Shown: positions 36,174-44,628 of the stretch, in pieces | How positions within the stretch are numbered: position 1 is the first letter of the stretch | Layout of the letters: each line of letters begins with the position of its first letter | Source: Nostoc desertorum CM1-VF14 | GTDB taxonomy: Bacteria > Cyanobacteriota > Cyanobacteriia > Cyanobacteriales > Nostocaceae | Length of the DNA: 64,000 nt | Direction: 5' to 3' | Assembly: GCA_019359245.1 (NCBI GenBank) | Contig: JAHHHR010000024.1 | Coordinates: 1-64,000, forward strand | Position numbers and translations under genes: made by a program | The notes under the pieces: generated by a model | What the model saw: only the letters and a program-made list of their open reading frames with translations | Told to the model about the DNA's origin: nothing | Databases searched by the model: none

Positions 36174-36956
36174 ATGCCTATTTATAATTCAATTGGTCAA
36201 CAATACTCAAAAACTCGTGTTACTGACCAACGCATTGTCAATACATTAGTTAATTTGCTTAATTTACCCAAAGATAGCATTATCGCTGATATTGGGGCTG
36301 GTAGTGGTGGTTACAGTTTAGCACTAGCCAACCAAGGATTTCTTGTTAATGCTATTGAACCTTCTGTAGTGATGCAAAAACAAGCAAAAGAGCATCCACA
36401 AATTAAGTGGTTTATTGGCTATGCAGAAAATTTACCTCTACCAGATAAGTCTGTTGATGGCGTTATCAGTATGCTGGCAATTCATCACTTTGCTCATCTT
36501 GAAAAAGCGTTTCAAGAAATGCAACGAGTTATTAGAGATGGGACAATAGTTTTGCTAAGTTTTGATATTAGGTTTGCTAAAAAAATATGGCTTTATGATT
36601 ATTTCCCGTTTTTGTGGGAAGATGCCTTGCGATTTTTATCACTTAATGAACAGATTAATTTAATCCATACTAATACTAAAAGGTGTGTTGAAGTCATACC
36701 CCTCTTGTTACCATACGACTTATCTGATTTATTCGCAGCAGCAGCGTGGAGAAGACCAGAGTTATATCTTCAACCCGAAGTACGTGCGGGAATATCATCT
36801 TTTGCTTTAACTAATCAAGATTTAATCAATAAAGGATTACAGTTATTGGCAGCAGATTTAAATAGTGGCGATTGGGTAAAACAGTATGGTGATATTCGAA
36901 ATTTAACGGAAATTGATTTAGGCTATCGTTTTATCCGCGCAACGCTGGATAACTAA
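36174..36956 (+). CDS. Class I SAM-dependent methyltransferase
   Basis: 260 residues. Motif I is IIADIGAGSGGYSLALA, followed by NAIEPSVVMQKQAKEH and LPLPDKSVDGVISMLAIHHFAHLEKAF (UbiE-type). It begins 4 bases after the flavoprotein stop, so it is translated from the same transcript. It may methylate a thiol or acid produced by the flavoprotein. Confidence 0.85.
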   Translation: MPIYNSIGQQYSKTRVTDQRIVNTLVNLLNLPKDSIIADIGAGSGGYSLALANQGFLVNAIEPSVVMQKQAKEHPQIKWFIGYAENLPLPDKSVDGVISMLAIHHFAHLEKAFQEMQRVIRDGTIVLLSFDIRFAKKIWLYDYFPFLWEDALRFLSLNEQINLIHTNTKRCVEVIPLLLPYDLSDLFAAAAWRRPELYLQPEVRAGISSFALTNQDLINKGLQLLAADLNSGDWVKQYGDIRNLTEIDLGYRFIRATLDN

Positions 36957-36986
36957 ATAATCATAATTAAAATTTATGACAAATAA

Positions 36987-37130
36987 AGTGATATAGGTGA
37001 GCAAATTAAAATTAGACAAGCTGAGACTAAAGATGTAGAGATAATTACTAGTCTTTGCGAACAACTGGAATATTTTGCAACAAATCAACAAATAGAGCAA
37101 TGTCTTGTTAAAATTCAAAATTTAGTTTAA
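36987..37130 (+). pseudogene. Remnant of a GNAT acetyltransferase
   Basis: An open stretch of 47 codons without a start reads IKIRQAETKDVEIITSLCEQLEY, which matches the N-terminal strand and helix of GNAT acetyltransferases, then stops at 37128. The acetyl-CoA-binding motif is missing. It sits between the methyltransferase and ferredoxin genes, and may be left over from a gene replacement. Confidence 0.45.
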
Positions 37131-37148
37131 TTAAGGAGTAACAAATTT

Positions 37149-37376
37149 ATGGCTTTAATCACACAAAGAGTAGATGTTCCTGTCATTGTTGATGAATCTA
37201 AATGTTTAGAAAAATGCACTGCTTGTATTGAGGTTTGCCCTTTAGATGTGCTAGCTAAAAATCCAGAGACAGGCAAAGCTTACATGAAATATGACGAGTG
37301 TTGGTTTTGTTTACCCTGTGAAAAAGAATGCCCAACTAATGCTATTACTGTGCAGATTCCCTTCTTATTACGTTAA
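37149..37376 (+). CDS. [4Fe-4S] ferredoxin, AprB-like
   Basis: 75 residues. Cluster motifs are CLEKCTACIEVCP (about residues 18-30) and CWFCLPCEKECP (about 49-60). AAGGAG lies 8 bases before the ATG. It is probably the electron-transfer partner of the flavoprotein at 34460, as in AprAB, even though a methyltransferase gene and a GNAT remnant separate them. Confidence 0.87.
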   Translation: MALITQRVDVPVIVDESKCLEKCTACIEVCPLDVLAKNPETGKAYMKYDECWFCLPCEKECPTNAITVQIPFLLR

Positions 37377-37395
37377 TTACTAATGGTTTAAACGA

Positions 37396-38358
37396 ATGAA
37401 TAATGACCTCGAATATTGGCTAGAGATGCTGCGATCGCCTGATGTAAATGAGCGTATAGTAGCTGTCAAAACTTTACAACATTTGGGCGATGATAAAACA
37501 ATCCATGCTTTAATCGTCGCCCTCAAAGATGAAAATATTACTGTGCAAAAAATAGCAATATCTGCCCTCTGGGAGATTGCCAATCCTGTTGCTATTCCTG
37601 CTTTAATTGAATGCCTCAATTCAGTAGATATAGACATTCGCACTGAAGCAGCTTCAGCTTTAAATGAGTTAATTACGCAAGATGAATTACTATTTTTACT
37701 GGATAAGTTGCAAAGTAATGATCTCAATACACAATTAAATATTCTAATGCTTTTACGGAAAATTCATGATATTCAATCTTTACCGGATATTTTACCATTT
37801 TTAGAATCAGATAACCCTGAATTAAGAGAAGCAGCAATTACCACACTGCGATATATAAATCAACTAGAAAAATGCCCACAAGCTTTGAATTTGATTTTTG
37901 ATGAATCAGCACTTGTGCGCCGGTCTGCTGCTTTAACTTTAGGACATTTACAGGATTCAGAAGTGATTATAATACTTTCTCAAGCACTCACAAATGATAG
38001 TGACTGGCAAGTTCGTCGTAATGCATCTAAATCTTTAGCTATTCATGAAAATTATCAAGCCATTTCAGCATTAACAATCGCTTTAAATGATGAACATTGG
38101 CAAGTGCGGAAATCAGCAGCACAAGCTTTGCAAAAAATCCCAGATATTCAAGCTATGCCGAAACTAATTCAAGCATTAACAGATGAATATGCAGATGTCC
38201 GTAAAGAAGCAGTAATTGCACTTGGTAATTTAGCTAATCCTGCTGTTATTAACCCCTTGCAACAAGCATTAGACGACCCCGATCGAGAAGTTTCCATCCA
38301 AGCGCAACGCGCAATTCTAAAGAATCAAAAAGATAAAAGTTCTCTCCCTAACCTCTAA
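37396..38358 (+). CDS. HEAT-repeat protein
   Basis: 320 residues composed of roughly 31-residue helical repeats, for example DDKTIHALIVALKDENITVQ and DSEVIIILSQALTNDSDWQVRRNASKSL (PBS-lyase/HEAT type). No catalytic motif. It starts 19 bases after the ferredoxin gene and may be the last gene of that operon. In cyanobacteria such repeats occur in phycobilin lyases and in scaffold proteins, and the role here is unknown. Confidence 0.82.
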   Translation: MNNDLEYWLEMLRSPDVNERIVAVKTLQHLGDDKTIHALIVALKDENITVQKIAISALWEIANPVAIPALIECLNSVDIDIRTEAASALNELITQDELLFLLDKLQSNDLNTQLNILMLLRKIHDIQSLPDILPFLESDNPELREAAITTLRYINQLEKCPQALNLIFDESALVRRSAALTLGHLQDSEVIIILSQALTNDSDWQVRRNASKSLAIHENYQAISALTIALNDEHWQVRKSAAQALQKIPDIQAMPKLIQALTDEYADVRKEAVIALGNLANPAVINPLQQALDDPDREVSIQAQRAILKNQKDKSSLPNL

Positions 38359-38437
38359 TCCATTGAATTTGATAACCTTTGGCGAGGTGATTAGTCAGTT
38401 TGCAGTAGTAGCGAAGCGATCGCCATAAATATAAATA

Positions 38438-38459
38438 AGCTAGGGATCGCTCCCTAGCT
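38438..38459. terminator. Strong hairpin between convergent genes
   Basis: AGCTAGGGA, loop TCGC, TCCCTAGCT: a perfect 9-bp stem. It lies between the HEAT-repeat gene and the convergent pentapeptide gene. No T tract follows on either strand, so termination is plausible but not certain. Confidence 0.55.
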
Positions 38460-38492
38460 GAGATATCCATTCACTTAGCTAAACACCAGGAA

Positions 38493-39113
38493 TTATTGAT
38501 ACTGATACTGATTTGTAAATCCTAGAGGTACGATCGCATCTTCCAAATCAGCTCCTAGCAAGTTTGCACCTTGGATATTGGCATTTGTGAGATTTGTTTT
38601 TTGTAAATCTGCCTTTTGTAAGTTCGCGCCTTGTAAATCAGCTCCTAGCAGGTTTGCTCCCTCTAAATCTGCATCAAATAAGTTTGCCCCTTGCAGATTT
38701 GCTCCAGCTATGTTTGCTTTGCTTAAATCTACTCCTTGTAAATTAGCTGTTGCGAGGTTTATTCCTTGTAGATTTGCTTTTTCTAATTCTGCTTCTTGTA
38801 GATTTGCACCTGCTAAGTTAGCTGCTTGCAGATTGGCATTGTCTAATTGCGCTCCAACTAGATTGCATCCAGCACATTCATTAGTTGTCAAGAGACGCTG
38901 AACATTTGCAGCTACAGTATCTACTGGCAATACTGTTGGAGGTATGATAGGCGGAGCTACTATTGGAGTTGATGTAGATTCTATAGGTACTGGTGATATC
39001 TCTGATTGAGCTAAAGCATAGGGCTGATCAAAAAGAGAAAATATCGCCAGAAGTAGCATAAATGCAGAAGTCAAAAGCCAAGAAGTTATTTTTTTTGAGT
39101 TTGGATTATTCAT
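38493..39113 (-). CDS. Secreted pentapeptide-repeat protein
   Basis: About 206 residues. The ATG at 39113 has AGGA 8 bases upstream and gives a signal peptide (SWLLTSAFMLLLAIFSLF then YALAQSE). The frame opens at 39182. After a Pro-rich linker and the pair TNECAGCNL, about 20 pentapeptides of the A(N/D)LxG type run to the C terminus, predicting a right-handed quadrilateral helix. Probably periplasmic or lumenal. Function unknown. Confidence 0.85.
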   Translation of the reverse strand: MNNPNSKKITSWLLTSAFMLLLAIFSLFDQPYALAQSEISPVPIESTSTPIVAPPIIPPTVLPVDTVAANVQRLLTTNECAGCNLVGAQLDNANLQAANLAGANLQEAELEKANLQGINLATANLQGVDLSKANIAGANLQGANLFDADLEGANLLGADLQGANLQKADLQKTNLTNANIQGANLLGADLEDAIVPLGFTNQYQYQ

Positions 39114-39305
39114 TAAATTCATTCCTATTGAGTATGGTTTTTTTGTTTTGTTTAACCTTGTTTTTACTTTAATACTAATCAATTAATAAAATCAAACACT
39201 ATTGTTTTCCATAACCATAAATAAAAATGATGATAAATTTTAACTAGATATTTAAAGTGTCAGATTGCATTTTATATGAATTTTATTTATTAAATTGTAT
39301 TTATA

Positions 39306-39614
39306 TTATTTTAAATAATTGCCACTTTTGTTAACTTCCAATCTGTCTCGATTTACCCAACGATTAACGAACTCATTTTTATTTTTATGCACTTTGACTT
39401 GCACTTTCTTAGAGCCTAATTTGATGACTTCGGCAGGAATTCTTTGGGTGTTTTCTGAGTCAGCACGAGCTTTATAAAGCCAGATAACTTTTTGCCCGAT
39501 GAAATAGTCATTATTGACGCTTAAATGTGATGTTTCATCTGCCCAAGAGGGGGCAGCAATTACTAAATTGATTAAAAGGATTAAAATCATTAAAGTGATT
39601 TTGATAATTTTCAT
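39306..39614 (-). CDS. Small exported protein of unknown function
   Basis: 102 residues with a clear signal peptide (MKIIKITLMILILLINLVIA, cleavage near SWA). The mature part, IGQKVIWLYKARAD then RIPAEVIKLGSKKVQVKVHKN, is Lys-rich and predicted beta-stranded. Nine bases downstream of the CadD-like gene on the same strand. Confidence 0.6.
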   Translation of the reverse strand: MKIIKITLMILILLINLVIAAPSWADETSHLSVNNDYFIGQKVIWLYKARADSENTQRIPAEVIKLGSKKVQVKVHKNKNEFVNRWVNRDRLEVNKSGNYLK

Positions 39615-39623
39615 GTCTACAAT

Positions 39624-40298
39624 TTATTTGAAAAGCATTGCTAGATTGGGTACAAGCTGATAAGTTCCACTTTTAACAATGATGGATAACCCTAAGTATA
39701 TTAAGACAAACGGAAAGACCTTCCGACCATATCGAGTAAATACAGAAGCCATTACAGGATTCCGAGTCAGATTGTAAGAGAGAAAGCACCAGAATCCAAC
39801 TGATACATAGAACACACACAAAATTACTGCCAAGCTAGGAACATTACTACTAGCGAATAATGGAACGTAAATACCAATATTATTTCCACCATTGGCAATA
39901 GTAACAGCAGAAACACGATAGGTTTGAGGATCTTTTAGAGTTGCTAACAAACCTTTTTTATGGCGTTTATATTTGATTGAATGATCAAAATTTACTGATA
40001 CATCTTGTACAATATCTTCTTGCTGTTCTCGGCTCATAAGATGGCTGATACCAATTATAATTGGGAGAAGCCCTAGCAACCCAATCCATGATTCCGGAAG
40101 AACTAACCCACCGAAAAAACCAGGTAGGCTAGCCATTACTAATGTAGTGAATCCCACAAATTCGCCAATAATAACGTGTTTTGGCCGAAATATATGATTT
40201 ACTTTTCCAAAAAAGGCAGTCAAATATAAATTGTCATCAAATGTGGTTGCAAAAGCCGCAGACATACCAATAAATAATGTACCAATTAGCCAAGTCAT
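39624..40298 (-). CDS. CadD-family cadmium-resistance-like membrane transporter
   Basis: 224 residues, about six hydrophobic segments. FATTFDDNLYLTAFFG at the N terminus and NGGNNIGIYVPLFA in the second half are conserved in CadD-like permeases. Inner-membrane. The ion or small molecule transported is unknown. It forms a pair with the small exported protein at 39306. Confidence 0.78.
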   Translation of the reverse strand: MTWLIGTLFIGMSAAFATTFDDNLYLTAFFGKVNHIFRPKHVIIGEFVGFTTLVMASLPGFFGGLVLPESWIGLLGLLPIIIGISHLMSREQQEDIVQDVSVNFDHSIKYKRHKKGLLATLKDPQTYRVSAVTIANGGNNIGIYVPLFASSNVPSLAVILCVFYVSVGFWCFLSYNLTRNPVMASVFTRYGRKVFPFVLIYLGLSIIVKSGTYQLVPNLAMLFK

Positions 40299-40481
40299 AT
40301 TTTTCTCTACAACTATTTAACAAAAATTTTTCAGACAATAATTGAAGCTAGCCATGAATTACAGATGTAATTTTGTTCTTCAACAGGTAAGTTGAGTGGC
40401 TTATGAATCTAATATTATGGTCTAGCTCAGATAAGAGCAAATACTCTTTCTTTTTAAAACGATAAAATAAATTTATTGAAT

Positions 40482-40522
40482 AAAAAATCAAAAGCACCAA
40501 GCAATGGGAATTACCTGGTGCT
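40482..40522 (-). terminator. Rho-independent terminator for the SDR gene
   Basis: On the minus strand, AGCACCA and TGGTGCT (40516-40522 and 40493-40499) form a 7-bp stem followed by TTTGATTTTTT. It lies about 100 bases beyond the SDR stop. The rest of the 320-base gap at 40299-40618 shows no gene I would support. Confidence 0.65.
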
Positions 40523-40618
40523 GGTGCAAGTAAGATATTAATATTTGGAGTACTCAAGCATCCAACTTATTGAAAAAGTCGGATATCATGTTATTCATGA
40601 AAAATTTAAGACGACTAT

Positions 40619-41419
40619 TTAAACACCCGGAGTATTTCCACCATCAACCAGAATTTCTGCCCCAGTAATTGAAGAGGCCAAATCGGAGGCTAAAAATAAA
40701 GCTAAGGCAGCAATCTCTTCTGGCTTAACAATTTTGCCCAAAGGTATGGACTTCAATGATTCCGCCTTGATTTCTTCTACACTCACACCGCGAATTTGGG
40801 CATTTTGCTCTGCCAAACGTTCAGCGCGTTCAGTGCCAGTCAAACCAGGAGAGATGGCGTTAATGCGAATATTATACTGGGCTAACTCTTTAGAGATTCC
40901 TCGTGTGAAGTTTAATAAAGCAGCATTGGTTGTACCGCCTGGAAGGAAGGATGGACGGGGTGTGCGTCCTGCACCACCAATAATATTGACAATTCGCCCA
41001 TCGTGCCGATTTTTTTGATGTGGTACAACAGCTCTAACTAATCGGATGTAGCCCAATAGTTTCAGATTCCAAGCATCCAAAAAAGCATCATCACCCAATT
41101 CTAAAAAAGACCCTGCACGCGCTGAACCAGCATTGTTAATTAAAATATCAATCTGACCAAATTGTGCCAAAGTTGTGGAAACTATCTGATCAATACTTTC
41201 TGCTTGAGTCAGGTCGGCACTAATGGAGATAATCTTAGCCCCTGAGGTGGGTAAGGATTGGATATCAGCTACAGCTTTCTCTAATCTTTCTGGATTGCGA
41301 GCAGCAATTACTACATTCACACCTTCACTATACAAAGCTCTGGCGATCGCTAATCCAATACCTGCACTACCACCTGTAACAATTGCTGTTTTACCTGATA
41401 GTTGTAGTTCTAAGCTCAT
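40619..41419 (-). CDS. SDR-family oxidoreductase with atypical active site
   Basis: 266 residues. The Rossmann motif GGSAGIGLAIA and NNAGSAR are standard, and the C-terminal SSITGAEILVDGGNTPG is typical. Where the YxxxK pair is expected the sequence is GRTPRPSFLPGGTTNAALLNF, so the Tyr and Lys are absent, as in a known divergent SDR subgroup. It probably binds NAD(P), but its chemistry may differ. It lies 52 bases downstream of the quinone oxidoreductase gene. Confidence 0.85.
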   Translation of the reverse strand: MSLELQLSGKTAIVTGGSAGIGLAIARALYSEGVNVVIAARNPERLEKAVADIQSLPTSGAKIISISADLTQAESIDQIVSTTLAQFGQIDILINNAGSARAGSFLELGDDAFLDAWNLKLLGYIRLVRAVVPHQKNRHDGRIVNIIGGAGRTPRPSFLPGGTTNAALLNFTRGISKELAQYNIRINAISPGLTGTERAERLAEQNAQIRGVSVEEIKAESLKSIPLGKIVKPEEIAALALFLASDLASSITGAEILVDGGNTPGV

Positions 41420-41471
41420 AACAATTTACTTAATTTAATTTTGTTCATGAATTTGTAAAAAACTCGATGAT

Positions 41472-42422
41472 TCACAGATTGGAAACGTGCAATACAGCTT
41501 TGCCAAGGTAGCTTCTATTTAACAATTTCTGTGCTATGTCAGCTATTTCTGTCCAATCAGCTTGAATATCAATCACAGGACGCAATTGGCCTACTTCTAC
41601 TAAACGCAAAAGCCTTTGCAATCCTACTGCTGCTGATTCTCGTCTCAATTCATGGAACAAAATAAGACCATACAAACTTGCACCACCAGTGCCATAGAAG
41701 CGCTGTGCATTGAATGTTACTTCATTTCCTCCGGAAGTACCAAACAGAACTATAGTCCCATCTTCTGCCAACAAACCGAGGGCTGTTCCGAGGGTGTTTC
41801 CACCCACTGATTCGATAATCAAATGATAGGGACCATATTTGCTAGCTGGTGATAGGTCTTCACCAATGACTACAGAATCAGCACCAGCATCTTTAACGAA
41901 GGTTTCGTATTCTGCACGGCGAATGTGTGCTATTACTTGTGCGCCGCTGAGACGTGCTAATTGAATGGCGAAGTGACCCACACCACCAGATGCACCTGTA
42001 ATCAAAACTGGACGACCTAAAAGTGAGCCACCTTTGAGTAGGGTATGATATGCAGTCAAACCAGCTACGGGTAGTGTAGCAGCTTGAGCAAAAGAAACTG
42101 ACGAGGGCAATTCTGCTAGTGAGTGGGTTGGTACTGATACTAATTCCGCCCATGCACCAGAACGGAGTAAGCCGACAACTCGCGTCCCGATAGCAGGCCC
42201 AGAACCATCAGCAGCAGGAGTTTCGATAATACCAGCCAAGTCCCAACCTGGTCGCCAACCTGCTTCGGCGGTGGTAGAACGTCTGACTTCTCCCCGGTTA
42301 AGGGAAATTTCTGCTACTCTAATAACCGCTTCATTCGCAGCAGGGGTGGGTGCATCTACATCACGTAGTGCTAAACGCCCTGATATATCAGGATCAACAA
42401 CAACAGCACGGATTTTACTCAT
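41472..42422 (-). CDS. NADPH:quinone oxidoreductase-like medium-chain dehydrogenase
   Basis: 316 residues. N-terminal GroES-like domain (RVAEISLNRGEVR, GWDLAGIIE) and NADPH-binding GASGGVGHFAIQLARLSGA at about residue 143. No Cys/His zinc set is evident, so it is of the zinc-free quinone reductase type. It is followed by the SDR at 40619. Confidence 0.87.
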   Translation of the reverse strand: MSKIRAVVVDPDISGRLALRDVDAPTPAANEAVIRVAEISLNRGEVRRSTTAEAGWRPGWDLAGIIETPAADGSGPAIGTRVVGLLRSGAWAELVSVPTHSLAELPSSVSFAQAATLPVAGLTAYHTLLKGGSLLGRPVLITGASGGVGHFAIQLARLSGAQVIAHIRRAEYETFVKDAGADSVVIGEDLSPASKYGPYHLIIESVGGNTLGTALGLLAEDGTIVLFGTSGGNEVTFNAQRFYGTGGASLYGLILFHELRRESAAVGLQRLLRLVEVGQLRPVIDIQADWTEIADIAQKLLNRSYLGKAVLHVSNL

Positions 42423-42495
42423 TTTGTCAAACCTAAATTGAGTTACAAGTTTTAGTTTGATGCAGTTTCGTTGGAAAGAGCATTAATAATTTCTC

Positions 42496-42786
42496 TTAAG
42501 GAGCGATCGCATTGCAATCAACATAAATAACCTCTCTAACCACATTGCTTATTACCTCAGTTACTTGCTTTGCTGGGACTAGAACTGATAACACCACATC
42601 AGATTCAATTACTAGTTGTGTGAGAGAACCCACATCTTGAATATTTGCGGCGGTTGCTAATTACTGAGTTCTGGGACTGCGATCATCAAGGGCGGCAATA
42701 GTTTTTAATCCATTTTGATTGAGAACGGCTGCTATAGCCTGCCCCATATTACCCAGACTTAAAATACCAACAGTTTTGATTTGCAT
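42496..42786 (-). pseudogene. Fragment of a 6-phosphogluconate-dehydrogenase-like NAD(P)-binding protein
   Basis: The frame starts MQIKTVGILSLGNMGQAIAA, a dinucleotide-binding motif, and is broken by a TAA at 42661-42663 after 41 residues. It continues in frame with LVIESDVVLSVLVPAKQV and VDCNAIAP, which are conserved in this family, and then ends at 42496. The C-terminal helical domain is missing. It is therefore a decayed remnant upstream of the quinone oxidoreductase gene. Confidence 0.75.
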
Positions 42787-42859
42787 GGAAAGCTTGATAA
42801 TTACCTGTATTCAGCTTTTGACTAATACGCTGATTTTGGTGATTGAGTTATCAGATAAA

Positions 42860-42887
42860 CCACTATAAATTGATAAAATTACCGCAG
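42860..42887. promoter_or_regulatory. Weaker 28-bp palindromic operator, site 7
   Basis: CCACTATAAATTG, AT, AAAATTACCGCAG. Layout and centre fit and about 16 of 26 arm positions match, but the outer TAC/GTA are CAC/GCA. It lies 53 bases before the ATG of the membrane protein at 42940. Confidence 0.4.
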
Positions 42888-42939
42888 TTAACTTAAATAA
42901 GAAGTTATCATAAATCATTCTAAGGAAGCAAGCTACCTG

Positions 42940-43389
42940 ATGACTCAAAAAGCAGAATTCTCTCGATTTGTTCTAGCTTTCGTTGCTGGATTTATTGCTG
43001 TGCTGGTATTTCACCAAGGCTTGCTCGTGCTGCTTCATGCAATTAACTTTGCGCCCCGTCCACCTTTTCAAACCACACCTACACAGCCTTTTGGTATACC
43101 CCAATTTCTATCAGCTGCTTTCTGGGGAGGAGTTTGGGGTTTAGTGTGGGCGACTATTACAATGGGTTGGCAAGTAAATAGAAAATATTGGATAGCATCA
43201 CTAATTTTTGGTGCTGTTGCTCCGACATTAGTGGCTTGGTTTGTAGTTGCACCATCGAAAGGTCTACCCATTGGCGGAGGTTGGCAACCAGCTGGAATCA
43301 TTACTGCCTTATTAGTCAATAGTGCTTGGGGAGTGGGAACAGCTTTATTATTCAGTTGGTTTATGAGCAGGCAAGTATTAAATCGCTAA
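42940..43389 (+). CDS. Membrane protein of unknown function
   Basis: 149 residues with four predicted transmembrane segments: VLAFVAGFIAVLVFHQGLLV, FLSAAFWGGVWGLVWATIT, WIASLIFGAVAPTLVAWFVV and GIITALLVNSAWGVGTALL. GGAAG lies about 11 bases before the ATG. No recognised family motif. It faces the leftward DMT transporter gene. Confidence 0.7.
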   Translation: MTQKAEFSRFVLAFVAGFIAVLVFHQGLLVLLHAINFAPRPPFQTTPTQPFGIPQFLSAAFWGGVWGLVWATITMGWQVNRKYWIASLIFGAVAPTLVAWFVVAPSKGLPIGGGWQPAGIITALLVNSAWGVGTALLFSWFMSRQVLNR

Positions 43390-43439
43390 ATATCAAACAG
43401 AATAGCGGAGGTAGACATAATTCGTAATTTAGAAGATTT

Positions 43440-44522
43440 CTATGAAAGGCTACGTCTACGGATAAAGCCTTCTCCACTTAACAGTGCAATTCCTAATGTG
43501 ACAATCCCAATCCCCAAGCTTTGAACCAAATTTAAAGTTTCACTAATTGCGATCCATGCGACTAATACTGTTAATGCTGGACTGCTTGCACCCATAATAG
43601 AAGCCTTCGTTGCACCAATCATGCGAATTCCTATATTATTGAATGTGTGTCCTATAAAACTCACTACACCCGAAAAAATACTACCAATCCACAGGGGTGT
43701 CCAATCTAATTGAGTGCTGGGAAGTGGCCAAAATAGTAAGCTGATACCAGAAAACAGTAGGGTGCAGGTAAAGCTAATCCAGGTGAAAGGAACTGGATGA
43801 AATTTTTCCAAACATTTTTGGGCCATGACTTTATAAAAGGCGTAAACAACCCCAGAGCCAACACTGGCGAAAATGCCAGTAGTAATGGTGTCACTACTGT
43901 AAGCAGCAGAAGATTGAGGAATTGTAAGTACGCTACCCCCCAAAATAATCACCATCACTAGCCAACGGAAGAGTGTAGGACGTTCGCCAAAAAACCTCCA
44001 AGCAAGCAACGCTGTAAACACAGGATAGGTAAAGAAGAGGGTCATGGCAATGCCAGTGGGAATTAAGCCAATACCAATGTAGAGTAAGGCAATATACACA
44101 AACATTAATACTCCACAGCCCAATGCTTGGAGCAAAACATCAGTGCGTTCGGGCCTGAATAACTCTCGAAATTCTTTACCACCAGATGGATATAACTTGA
44201 ATGCTAGAGATGCCATAAGTGGAACCACTAATAGCATTCGCATGAACATGAGCAATAATGAGTTCTGCAAATCCGGTTTAACGTATCCACCGAGTAAAAA
44301 TAAACCCAGTACGAGATGTTCTGAAAACAAAACTCGCACAGCAACGTTGTGAAACGATAAGACGAAAGCGGATATAAGAACCGTCAGAATGCCCAACTTG
44401 CTAAAAAGGTTTCTAAAGGACAACCCGATTGTATTGCTAAAACCACTGTTTTTTCTGGTACTGATTTCTCTGTTGTCTAGTAAATGCTTAGTGTCTTTGT
44501 GGTTCAAGATTTTTGACCACAA
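43440..44522 (-). CDS. DMT-superfamily (EamA) transporter
   Basis: Up to 360 residues and ten hydrophobic segments in two EamA repeats (GLIPTGIAMTLFFTYPVFTALLAWRFFGERPT; ATKASIMGASSPALTVLVAWIAISETL). The TTG at 44522 is the frame's first start. The first 45 residues look like translated repeat sequence, so the true start may be nearer residue 42. It is the last gene of the GST/CmcJ/TauD run, and may import or export a substrate of those enzymes. Confidence 0.8.
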   Translation of the reverse strand: MWSKILNHKDTKHLLDNREISTRKNSGFSNTIGLSFRNLFSKLGILTVLISAFVLSFHNVAVRVLFSEHLVLGLFLLGGYVKPDLQNSLLLMFMRMLLVVPLMASLAFKLYPSGGKEFRELFRPERTDVLLQALGCGVLMFVYIALLYIGIGLIPTGIAMTLFFTYPVFTALLAWRFFGERPTLFRWLVMVIILGGSVLTIPQSSAAYSSDTITTGIFASVGSGVVYAFYKVMAQKCLEKFHPVPFTWISFTCTLLFSGISLLFWPLPSTQLDWTPLWIGSIFSGVVSFIGHTFNNIGIRMIGATKASIMGASSPALTVLVAWIAISETLNLVQSLGIGIVTLGIALLSGEGFIRRRSLS

Positions 44523-44527
44523 AAACG

Positions 44528-44600
44528 AGGGCAGCCGTGTAAGTGGGTTTCCCAGCTTGTAGACCCGTAGCGGCTACTCTACGGGTTCGGACTGCCCGTA
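44528..44600. repeat. Dispersed repeat with hairpin
   Basis: ACCCGTAG at 44563-44570 and CTACGGGT at 44579-44586 form a perfect 8-bp stem. The outer arms GGGCAGCCG and CGGACTGCCC pair imperfectly. It lies between the TauD-like gene and the transporter gene and may lower downstream expression. Confidence 0.55.
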
Positions 44601-44628
44601 CAACGGTAAAAACCTTTTTTATCTTTAT

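Noticed and set aside
37396..38358. HEAT-repeat protein as a phycobilin lyase subunit
   Set aside because: HEAT repeats alone do not show this, and no phycobiliprotein gene is nearby.
38578..38901. Cys/Phe/Ala-rich ORF opposite the pentapeptide gene
   Set aside because: Its periodicity is the mirror of the pentapeptide repeats on the other strand.
40348..40557. 69-codon minus-strand ORF between the CadD-like and SDR genes
   Set aside because: It spans the terminator hairpin of the SDR gene and has no recognisable start context or family.
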